55,973 nt of DNA from JADZEJ01 sp964426815 (GTDB lineage Bacteria > Patescibacteriota > Patescibacteriia > 2-12-FULL-60-25). The notes beneath the pieces were generated by a model that saw only the letters and a list, made by a program, of their open reading frames with translations, made no database searches and had not been told where the DNA came from. Numbering within the stretch: position 1 is the first letter of the stretch; the number at the start of each line of letters is the position of its first letter. The translations under genes were made by a program, and so were the position numbers. Shown here one piece after another: positions 15,829-21,923 of this stretch. Location: assembly GCA_964426815.1 (NCBI GenBank), contig CAYRRZ010000005.1, positions 1 to 55,973 of the forward strand. Direction: 5' to 3'.

Positions 15829-17046
15829 TTATTTTTGGCTCGACTTCGGCATCTTGGCCAAAATCAGCTCGTAGATTTTGTTGTCCTCCGGTTTTCGGTA
15901 TCGATTGAGCAGGGCTTGCCACTGCTCATCACCGAACCATGCCTGTTCACACAGGACCTGCAGGGCGCAGGTAGGCGTGATCCGAGCTTTAGGCGGTAGA
16001 CCAAGTCCATCGGCTTTGCCCTTGGCGCGGATGAGTGCGATCAAATCAACGATGCCATCGACTCGCCTGAGCGAACGCACCATGCTCATGAAGGCTTGAT
16101 TGAAGGCATTGACCACGAATCCTTCAACCGTGAGCATCTTCTCTGCAAGAACGAGCCTCGGCTCATCATCTTGTCCCTCGATCCCTTTTACAAAAGGAAT
16201 GATGAGGGTCGAAATGGCGTGATCCCAAACAGGCGTTTCTTCGAGAAGGGTATAAGCCGTTTTCGACACGATGGACGGGAGCCTCGTCGTAACCAATTCC
16301 TTGGCCGCTGCAAGACGATTCTCGAGATGAGACCCGTTGAGGATGATTCGGCTTAGCCGATCTGAATAGCTCTGATCGATACGACCAAAACCTTGCTTCA
16401 GACCAACTGCGAAAGTGGCTTCGGTGTAGAGCTTCGCTATACCCTCATCTGAAGAGATGCATTCGATGGCATGAAGAACCATCTGACGCGACTCCTCGTG
16501 ATCCAAAGCGATCTCAAGCGCGATAGTCTCATCTCCAAGCTGCGACAGAGCCTCTGCACGGAAGAAGTCGGACTCGCTTTTGTCCCGTGCGATGGCGCCC
16601 CGATGACCCGCATTGTCTAGCAGTTCAATCGCTGCTCGACGCAGGATGTGGGGCTGGCCATTTTGCAGCGCTTTCTCCTGCTGCTCACGCGTCTGACGAC
16701 CAAGAGCGATCAGCAGAACTTCGTAGCATTGGCGCCGTATTGCATCTTGCATGATGCGGTTAAACGCCAGACCTGCCGGAGAAAGCCAGGTCACGATCTT
16801 TTCCGGAGATTCCAGCTTCCCCTGCTTCTGAAGCTGCTCGACGACTCCCTCCAGACCCTTGCCCGGCTGTTCATCCAGACGGTATGTCTTGAAGGGAATG
16901 TGCGTATTCCTGACTTGACCATCGTCTCCGACGCAGCGGAGCATCAAGCCAAAATTCGTGCTTTTTTTGATACAACCGGTGACTTCATCACCCGTTGGAC
17001 CGGTGGCTACAACAACACCATTTATCGTGAAACGCGGCTTGGCCAT
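15829..17046 (-). CDS. Unknown, probably helical-repeat protein
   Basis: This 405-residue soluble protein has a short beta-rich N terminus (about 1-50) followed by predominantly helical sequence (about 85-330), in which pairs of amphipathic helices recur with HEAT-like spacing (for example ILRRAAIELLDNAG and RAEALSQLGDETIALEIAL). The repeat assignment is an inference from pattern, not a detected domain. There is no catalytic motif. It is a single-gene cassette in the GC-rich style, with a TTGACG-type promoter, start codon after GAGGTTGGA, and private tandem terminators. Confidence 0.65.
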   Translation of the reverse strand: MAKPRFTINGVVVATGPTGDEVTGCIKKSTNFGLMLRCVGDDGQVRNTHIPFKTYRLDEQPGKGLEGVVEQLQKQGKLESPEKIVTWLSPAGLAFNRIMQDAIRRQCYEVLLIALGRQTREQQEKALQNGQPHILRRAAIELLDNAGHRGAIARDKSESDFFRAEALSQLGDETIALEIALDHEESRQMVLHAIECISSDEGIAKLYTEATFAVGLKQGFGRIDQSYSDRLSRIILNGSHLENRLAAAKELVTTRLPSIVSKTAYTLLEETPVWDHAISTLIIPFVKGIEGQDDEPRLVLAEKMLTVEGFVVNAFNQAFMSMVRSLRRVDGIVDLIALIRAKGKADGLGLPPKARITPTCALQVLCEQAWFGDEQWQALLNRYRKPEDNKIYELILAKMPKSSQK

Positions 17047-17104
17047 TCCAACCTCGGTTGGTTAAGGTGCTTTCCCTGACGGTTATTCGTTTGGGAATGT
17101 CTCG

Positions 17105-17133
17105 TCTCTAGCATTTTTCTTGCTTTTCGTCAA
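17105..17133 (-). promoter_or_regulatory. Promoter of the 15829-17046 gene
   Basis: Minus-strand TTGACG (17128-17133), 17-bp spacer, TAGAGA (17105-17110). Confidence 0.7.
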
Positions 17134-17145
17134 TCCAAGACCTAA

Positions 17146-17178
17146 CAAAAAATCACCTGTTGTGTAAGACAGGTGATT
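17146..17178 (-). terminator. Terminator of the 17191-18192 gene
   Basis: AATCACCTGT (17151-17160) pairs with ACAGGTGATT (17169-17178); TTTTTTG follows on the minus strand. The next promoter begins about 15 bases later. Confidence 0.85.
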
Positions 17179-17190
17179 GGGTTTTTTGGC

Positions 17191-18192
17191 TTATTCAGCC
17201 AAGAGTCGTTCGGCTTCAGCGACGATCGCTTGTTCTAGCGCCTGGCTTGCGTCCGGAGACTCACTCTTCCCTTTGAGCGGAATATCCAGGAGCAAAGCGC
17301 CGAAGCAGCGATTGAGGAGCATAGCTTCTACTCCTTCGGCATATCTCGGCCACTCGAGCTGGAAGACTCGCATCCAGGTCATGGTGATGTTTGCCACTTC
17401 TTCAGCCGTGCGGCGCTCTGGCGGGAGAGACATCCACTGCCACCAAATGGCGAAGGTGATGTCATAGCCCGGCTGACGCCAAGACCAGAAGTGATTCGCG
17501 AAGACAATGTACTGATTGTCTTTGCAGCGCACATCCAGACCGGCCAAGTGAGCATGCATGAAATGGGTCGGTTTGCCCTCTTGGCTCGAGACAAAAGCGC
17601 GCTCGAGTCGATTCAGAAGAACCGCATGCCTTTCTGCAACTCCTGGCACCAGATCTTTGGACATGGCGCGCCAGCTCACGGCCTGCAGACGACTCAATTC
17701 GGAAGCGGTAGCGATGTCCGGATGCCAAAATGGCTTACGGATCGCACTGTGCAACTCGTGGTACATCTTGAGAAAAGCGGCGGCGGCCTGACCAGGATCT
17801 GCATCAGGTAGAAACAGGGGCTGCTCTCCCCCGACTTCATCCAAGGACCAGCCATAGCCCTTTTTGTCATCGTAGGGCTGCCAGTCATAGGTCTCCGGTG
17901 GACGGACAGGAAACAGTTTTCCCACGCAAGGCTGTGCGCGAAACTTATCGCGCATAGTTTCTTCTTCAACCGGAAGCTTATGCGTATCGATACGAAGGCT
18001 CACCGGCTTACCTTTAAGGGTACCGAAAATGCGCCGACGCCAGGTCTTGCCAGGAAGGTAGACCATCCGACTAATGGGATCATTTGAGTCTGGGGTAAAT
18101 CCGAGCTCCTTTGAAAGGACGCTGAGCGCGTGTTCGAGAGTGGATCGACCATCGGGGATGATCGAAGCGGAAGGAACGAGATCAGGTCTCAT
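17191..18192 (-). CDS. Degenerate aminoglycoside-phosphotransferase-like (kinase-fold) protein
   Basis: This 333-residue protein follows the order of an APH/choline-kinase fold: a beta-rich N lobe (PVSLRIDTHKLP near 63-74), a hinge-like segment (near 115-128), and helices ending in a catalytic-loop-like HAHLAGLD at 213-220. A DFG-like position (FANHFWSWRQPGYDITF, 231-247) then resembles the family's IDWExaxxGDPxYDLA. The catalytic HxDxxxxN has become HxHxxxxD and the metal-binding Asp of IDWE is lost. If the assignment is right it is a pseudokinase or binds its substrate differently. The assignment rests on motif order only. It is a single-gene cassette, whose promoter lies inside the efp terminator. 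Confidence 0.5.
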   Translation of the reverse strand: MRPDLVPSASIIPDGRSTLEHALSVLSKELGFTPDSNDPISRMVYLPGKTWRRRIFGTLKGKPVSLRIDTHKLPVEEETMRDKFRAQPCVGKLFPVRPPETYDWQPYDDKKGYGWSLDEVGGEQPLFLPDADPGQAAAAFLKMYHELHSAIRKPFWHPDIATASELSRLQAVSWRAMSKDLVPGVAERHAVLLNRLERAFVSSQEGKPTHFMHAHLAGLDVRCKDNQYIVFANHFWSWRQPGYDITFAIWWQWMSLPPERRTAEEVANITMTWMRVFQLEWPRYAEGVEAMLLNRCFGALLLDIPLKGKSESPDASQALEQAIVAEAERLLAE

Positions 18193-18201
18193 GGTAGAGC
18201 C

Positions 18202-18230
18202 ACCCTACAAAAACACCCCACGTCCGTCAA
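18202..18230 (-). promoter_or_regulatory. Promoter of the kinase-like gene, inside the efp terminator
   Basis: Minus-strand TTGACG (18225-18230), 17-bp spacer, TAGGGT (18202-18207). The -35 box lies in the loop of the efp terminator hairpin and the -10 box directly follows its T run. Confidence 0.7.
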
Positions 18231-18247
18231 TGGATTGGGGTGTTTTT
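18209..18247 (-). terminator. Terminator of efp
   Basis: ACACCCC and GGGGTGT arms (18213-18219, 18237-18243), flanked by A and T runs. It is symmetrical, and overlaps the promoter of the downstream gene. Confidence 0.85.
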
Positions 18248-18262
18248 CTGTTTTTTTGATTG

Positions 18263-18823
18263 TTAGGCGCGTTCGACGTATTCAGCGGTATCGGTGTTCA
18301 CGATCACATCTTCGCCTTCATTGATGAAGATTGGGACGTGGATAATGAAGCCGCCATCAGTCTTTGCTTCTTTGGTGACATTGCCGCTGGCGGTATCGCC
18401 TTTAACAGCTGGCATGGTTTCAACGACTTTGAAGGTCATTTTACGTGGAAGCTGGAGCGCGATTGGCTTTTCTTCATAGGTTGAGACCATGAGCTCGAGA
18501 CCTTCTTTTAAGAACTTGGCCGAGTCGCCGACATCTTCGTCAGACATGGTGGCTTGTTCATAGGTATCGCGATCCATGAAGGTGTATCCGGTTGCATCGT
18601 GATAGAGATATTGCATGTTGCGATATTCCACTTCGACGACATCGATCGATTCAGACATCTTGATGGTCTTTTCGAGGGTCTTGCCGGTTTTGGCGTTTTT
18701 GACGCGGCAACGAACAAAGGCGGCGCCTTTGCCTGGGTTCACATGTTGGAACTCCGTCACGACCCAGAGGTCGCCGTTTTCACGGAGAACGATGCCTTTC
18801 TTGATATCTGATGGAGTTGCCAT
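18263..18823 (-). CDS. efp: Elongation factor P
   Basis: EF-P binds between the P and E sites and relieves ribosome stalling at polyproline. The 186-residue length and three-domain order fit the family. The modification loop reads NPGKGAAFVR, with Lys32 as the residue that would receive beta-lysine; LWVVTEFQHV precedes it, and the C-terminal EYVERA end is typical. The predicted modifying enzyme, epmA, lies two genes upstream, which supports lysylation rather than rhamnosylation or 5-aminopentanol modification. No 2,3-aminomutase (epmB) is in the window. It has its own TTGACG-17-CAAAAT promoter and terminator. Confidence 0.96.
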   Translation of the reverse strand: MATPSDIKKGIVLRENGDLWVVTEFQHVNPGKGAAFVRCRVKNAKTGKTLEKTIKMSESIDVVEVEYRNMQYLYHDATGYTFMDRDTYEQATMSDEDVGDSAKFLKEGLELMVSTYEEKPIALQLPRKMTFKVVETMPAVKGDTASGNVTKEAKTDGGFIIHVPIFINEGEDVIVNTDTAEYVERA

Positions 18824-18842
18824 AGGTTTTTGGTATGGGCGG

Positions 18843-18871
18843 ATTTTGCCTTAGATAAGAGATTTCGTCAA
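18843..18871 (-). promoter_or_regulatory. Promoter of efp
   Basis: Minus-strand TTGACG (18866-18871), 17-bp spacer, CAAAAT (18843-18848). It begins about ten bases after the preceding terminator. Confidence 0.65.
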
Positions 18872-18881
18872 TCCAAGCAAC

Positions 18882-18914
18882 AAAAAACCCCGGAACTACC
18901 TGGAGGCTCCGAGG
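18882..18914 (-). terminator. Terminator overlapping the 3' end of the 18896 gene
   Basis: Minus-strand CCTCGGA (18908-18914) pairs with TCCGGGG (18888-18894), followed by six T. The stop codon of the small gene lies in the loop. Confidence 0.75.
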
Positions 18915-19315
18915 AAAAGAAACTGGCAGGTTTTGGCCCAGTAGGGCTTACCTGAGGCAAAGCCGTATGACACGCGACCTTGGTAGACATTGGCATAGGG
19001 CGTGTCGGTTTCGGCCAGCGCGACAATGCAGGACCCTTCGAGCTGAGCCCGGAGTTTTCTCACGAGCTGAAAGAGTTCCCGCGAATTGCCACAAATAGCT
19101 TCGGGATGTGGAGGTGAAGCTAGAACCTCTTCCGTCGATACCGTCTGTCCGTATTCCACGAGCCAAACGGTGTAGACGCCGGCGCTGAGCAGGGCTGCCT
19201 GTTCAAGACTTTTGTCTATCCCCCTTCCGAGATATTCGTGACCCTCTGGGTTGAGGTGGATGTCGTGGGCGACGATGGTCAGTTCGCCTTCCAAAAAAAT
19301 GTGCGGTTGTACCAT
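18896..19315 (-). CDS. Unknown 139-residue protein between epmA and efp
   Basis: No family was recognised. The sequence is mixed alpha/beta with GEHEYLG- and VYTVWLVEYG-type segments and no membrane span; it could be a small Rossmann-like or response-regulator-like fold, but no diagnostic residue supports this. It starts 18 bases after the epmA stop with a strong GGGAGGTC ribosome site and is co-transcribed with epmA. It is GC-richer than epmA, so it seems to be an orphan cassette inserted between the EF-P modification gene and efp. Confidence 0.65.
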   Translation of the reverse strand: MVQPHIFLEGELTIVAHDIHLNPEGHEYLGRGIDKSLEQAALLSAGVYTVWLVEYGQTVSTEEVLASPPHPEAICGNSRELFQLVRKLRAQLEGSCIVALAETDTPYANVYQGRVSYGFASGKPYWAKTCQFLFLGASR

Positions 19316-19333
19316 GATGACCTCCCGTGCGTT

Positions 19334-20404
19334 TTATTCCTTGGGAGCTGGTTGGTCAAATCGTTCGCGTGCACTCGCAGGTAAAATATCATTGATCGAA
19401 GTAACTCCGGCGAGGAGCATCACTAAGCGTTCGACGCCAAAGGCAATGCCAGCCGCATTTCCCATATTTGGGAGAGCAGATAAAAAGCGCTCATCGAGAG
19501 GCCAGGTATTTTTGCCGAGACTAGCACGAAGTTTTTTTTCTTGTTCAAAACGAGAGCGCTGCTCTGCTTCGTCGGACAATTCTGCAAAACCGTTGGCGAG
19601 TTCGAGTTCGCCGATATAGAGCTCGACGCGATCGGCCCAGCGAGGATCGTCTTTTGAAAGACGTGCGAGAGCGGCCATGGATTTTGGATAGCGATACAAG
19701 AATGTTGGTTGCTCGAGTCCGAGCTTTGGTTCGATCTCACTCAAGAAAATTTTGAAATATAAATCATCCCAGGTGTCGTCGGGTGAAACGGATTGATTGC
19801 GTGCAAGACAAAGCTCGGCCATCGCTTCGCGATTATCGAGCAGTGGCGCGAGTTCAATGCCGGTGTATTCACGCCATGATTGCTCGACGGTGAGACGACG
19901 GAATGGCTGATTCAGCATCTCCTGTATTTTTGTCGTCTCGAACGGAGTAGCAACGGAGCTGAGAGATCCTCGAAGTTCCCTCGATTGCGCTGCTGCTTCA
20001 CTCGGGATGACGGATGAGGCAACGAATTTAATCATGGCCTCGGTATCATCCATGAGATTCATGAGTTCGGCATCGCGGCGATACCATTCGAGCATCAAGA
20101 ACTCGGGATCATGCGTTCCATCAAAGGGTTCATTGTTGCGGAAGCAAGGCCCGAGGTCATAGAGCTTCTCAACGCCAGCCGACAATAAACGTTTGCACAT
20201 GTATTCCGGAGATGTGATGAGAGCGGCGGGATGCGACTTGCCGTTGGATTCGATCACGTTTGTCCAAAAAGGCTCCAAGTATGGTTCTTGTCCGGGAGTG
20301 CCAACCAAACGCGGAGTGTGGACTTCGAGAAAATCTTGTTCATCAAAAAACTGCCGGATGAGCTTTATGACTTGGGAACGCAAACGGATGTGGGCGAGAT
20401 TCAT
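19334..20404 (-). CDS. epmA: EF-P (R)-beta-lysine ligase EpmA (GenX/PoxA)
   Basis: EpmA is a class II lysyl-tRNA-synthetase paralogue that attaches (R)-beta-lysine to EF-P. Class II motifs are visible: FLEVHTPRLVGTPGQEPYLEP (motif 1), CFRNNEPFDGTHDPEFLMLEWYR (motif 2), and GIAFGVERLVMLLAG (motif 3). The anticodon-binding domain of true LysRS is missing, as expected. At 356 residues it is about 30 longer than usual; the extra residues (about 132-158) are encoded by a small inverted-repeat element at 19932-20011. The -10 box TAATGT lies six bases before the ATG, so the mRNA should be leaderless. Confidence 0.93.
   Translation of the reverse strand: MNLAHIRLRSQVIKLIRQFFDEQDFLEVHTPRLVGTPGQEPYLEPFWTNVIESNGKSHPAALITSPEYMCKRLLSAGVEKLYDLGPCFRNNEPFDGTHDPEFLMLEWYRRDAELMNLMDDTEAMIKFVASSVIPSEAAAQSRELRGSLSSVATPFETTKIQEMLNQPFRRLTVEQSWREYTGIELAPLLDNREAMAELCLARNQSVSPDDTWDDLYFKIFLSEIEPKLGLEQPTFLYRYPKSMAALARLSKDDPRWADRVELYIGELELANGFAELSDEAEQRSRFEQEKKLRASLGKNTWPLDERFLSALPNMGNAAGIAFGVERLVMLLAGVTSINDILPASARERFDQPAPKE
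19932..20011. mobile_element. MITE-like inverted-repeat element inside epmA
   Basis: This 80-bp segment begins GTCGTCTCGA and ends TCGGGATGAC (an imperfect inverted repeat). It shares its core with the element at 28601-28703: on the minus strand both read CGAG(T/C)GAAGCAGCAGCGCA followed by (A/G)TCGAG(G/A)GA(A/C)CTTC. It is translated in frame as residues about 132-158 of EpmA, between a helix end (MIKFVAS) and a conserved block (PFRRLTVEQSW). It carries no gene of its own. Confidence 0.75.
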
Positions 20405-20410
20405 ATAGGG

Positions 20411-20439
20411 ACATTACGGAGAAATGAAAAAAGCGTCAA
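20411..20439 (-). promoter_or_regulatory. Promoter of epmA (predicted leaderless)
   Basis: Minus-strand TTGACG (20434-20439), 17-bp spacer, TAATGT (20411-20416), then six bases to the ATG. Confidence 0.7.
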
Positions 20440-20443
20440 AAAC

Positions 20444-20476
20444 AAAAATCCCCCATTGCTTTGCAGCTGTGGGGGA
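20444..20476 (-). terminator. Terminator of the rpsF-ssb-rpsR operon
   Basis: TCCCCCA (20449-20455) pairs with TGGGGGA (20470-20476) with an inner GC/GC pair; ATTTTTG follows on the minus strand. The epmA -35 box starts within a few bases. Confidence 0.8.
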
Positions 20477-20487
20477 CTTTTGCGACC

Positions 20488-20715
20488 TTACTTCACCGCG
20501 AATGGGAGAAGGCTCATGAAACGGGCGCGCTTGATGGCGAGGGCCAATTTGCGCTGGTGCCAGGTGCAGGCGCCGGAGCGCTTGTTAGGCACGATTTTCC
20601 CGAAGGATGAGATATAGCGCTGGAGCATGCGCGTGTCTTTGTAGTTCAGTTCTCGTACGTTTGCTTGGCAAAACATGCAAGAACGCTCCATCTGTTTCTT
20701 TTGTGGCATAGCCAT
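20488..20715 (-). CDS. rpsR: Small ribosomal subunit protein bS18
   Basis: This 75-residue protein of the 30S platform binds bS6 and helps shape the 16S central domain. Recognisable blocks are SCMFCQAN, NYKDTRMLQRYISSFGKIVP and the basic RKLALAIKRARFMSLLPF end. The start lies two to five bases after the ssb stop (ATG GCT ATG CCA, so 20715 or 20709). It is last in the conserved rpsF-ssb-rpsR order and is followed by a terminator. Confidence 0.97.
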   Translation of the reverse strand: MAMPQKKQMERSCMFCQANVRELNYKDTRMLQRYISSFGKIVPNKRSGACTWHQRKLALAIKRARFMSLLPFAVK

Positions 20716-20720
20716 TCAAT

Positions 20721-21188
20721 TTAGAAAGGGATGTCTTCGATGCGAATCTCTTGATCACCGATACCGCGATCCATTGAGACTTCGGTAGAAACCGTTGGAT
20801 CTAGACCGACGGGAGGCGTCGCGCTTGGGACATAGGTTGGTCCGCCAGCAGCTGAACCTTGGCGATCAAGGATGATGACATTTTCGGCCACGATTTCGGT
20901 CCGTTGTTTTTTGGATCCGTCTTGCGCTTCCCATTCACGGGTTTGCAAGCGACCATCAACATAGACTTTGCGACCCTTTGCCAAGTACTGGCTACAGATC
21001 TCCGCTAAGCGACCCCAGGTGACGACCGGATGATATTCGGTGCGCTCCTGTTTTTGTCCCTGCGGGTTATTCCACTGAGTAGATGTTGCGACTGAGAAGT
21101 TGCAGACATTTTGTCCGGTGGTCGTGGTGCGCATTTCTGGATCTCGTGTGAGATTCCCGATAATTTGCGCGCGATTCAAGCTCATCAT
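20721..21188 (-). CDS. ssb: Single-stranded DNA-binding protein
   Basis: SSB coats single-stranded DNA during replication and repair. The OB fold is clear (LNRAQIIGNLTRDPEMR, NFSVATST, YHPVVTWGRLAEICSQYL, GRKVYVDGRLQTREW). A flexible Pro/Gly-rich linker and the acidic DIPF tip follow; the tip recruits partner proteins. The operon position between rpsF and rpsR is conserved in bacteria. Either of two adjacent ATGs (21188 or 21185) may be used. Confidence 0.97.
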   Translation of the reverse strand: MMSLNRAQIIGNLTRDPEMRTTTTGQNVCNFSVATSTQWNNPQGQKQERTEYHPVVTWGRLAEICSQYLAKGRKVYVDGRLQTREWEAQDGSKKQRTEIVAENVIILDRQGSAAGGPTYVPSATPPVGLDPTVSTEVSMDRGIGDQEIRIEDIPF

Positions 21189-21223
21189 AGTTTTTGAGGT
21201 CCGATCCGCAATCGAAAGGTGGA

Positions 21224-21742
21224 TTAGGCGTTGTCTTGGAGAGCGGCGTCAATCTTTTTGTCGATCTCTTCGTCAGAGATGGCTGGCTTGGCTTCGTCAT
21301 CAGACTTAGCTTCGCCTTCGATAGCTGCGACACCGGACTTGAGGTCCTCGCTAGCCTTATCGCTCTTTTCGCGACGACGTGCATCGCGAGCTTCCTTGGC
21401 GGCCTCGACATTCACTTCATTGAATTGAACGAGATCAAACTTTTCAGCACCAGCTTCGTCAGCGCGCAAGGTGAGGTGGCGCAAAACTTCTGGTGTGATG
21501 CGGAGCGACATGTCGATCTTGGAGACGACAGAGCGTTCGCAGGTGAAATAGACTAAGACATAGTGACCGTGGCGGACCTTTTTGATTGGGTATGCCAAAC
21601 GGAACTTGCCTAAGCGGTTGACGGATTCGATCGTGGCTCCGTTCTTTTCGAGAACGGCCTTGACCACGGCTTCCGCGGTTCCAACATCCTCATCCGTGAG
21701 GGTGGCTGGAATGATGTACAACAACTCGTAGCGTTGCATCAT
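21224..21742 (-). CDS. rpsF: Small ribosomal subunit protein bS6 with acidic tail
   Basis: bS6 pairs with bS18 on the 30S platform. The core (residues 1-105) shows YELLYIIPATLTDED, RLGKFRLAYPIKKVRHGHYVLVYF and the usual end of the fold. Residues 106-172 form a long Glu/Asp/Lys/Ala tail, as in some other bacteria where the tail is a substrate for glutamylation (not shown here). It is first in the operon, with a TTGACG-17-TACTGT promoter and a leader of about 85 nt. Confidence 0.95.
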   Translation of the reverse strand: MMQRYELLYIIPATLTDEDVGTAEAVVKAVLEKNGATIESVNRLGKFRLAYPIKKVRHGHYVLVYFTCERSVVSKIDMSLRITPEVLRHLTLRADEAGAEKFDLVQFNEVNVEAAKEARDARRREKSDKASEDLKSGVAAIEGEAKSDDEAKPAISDEEIDKKIDAALQDNA

Positions 21743-21837
21743 GGGATCAGATGAGCCCTATTTCGGGCCTCCCAAGTCTGGTTTTGGGTAAAACGACAGC
21801 TTAGGAACGGACATCTGGGTTAGGAATAAGTGGCTGG

Positions 21838-21866
21838 ACAGTAGCTTGAAATGCGGTTTGCGTCAA
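21838..21866 (-). promoter_or_regulatory. Promoter of rpsF-ssb-rpsR
   Basis: Minus-strand TTGACG (21861-21866), 17-bp spacer, TACTGT (21838-21843). The leader contains a CCCAA/TTGGG hairpin and a GGCCC/GGGCT pairing just before the start, which could be a bS6:bS18 feedback site, though the known motif was not confirmed. Confidence 0.7.
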
Positions 21867-21871
21867 TATGT

Positions 21872-21906
21872 AAAAGCCCCCCATCGCTCTGTGAGCTTTG
21901 GGGGGC
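21872..21906 (-). terminator. Terminator of the membrane coiled-coil gene
   Basis: GCCCCCC (21876-21882) pairs with GGGGGGC (21900-21906) with an inner GCTC/GAGC stem; TTTTAC follows on the minus strand. The rpsF -35 box starts within ten bases. It closely resembles the hairpin at 11821-11848. Confidence 0.8.
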
Positions 21907-21923
21907 GAATCAGCAACCTGGTG

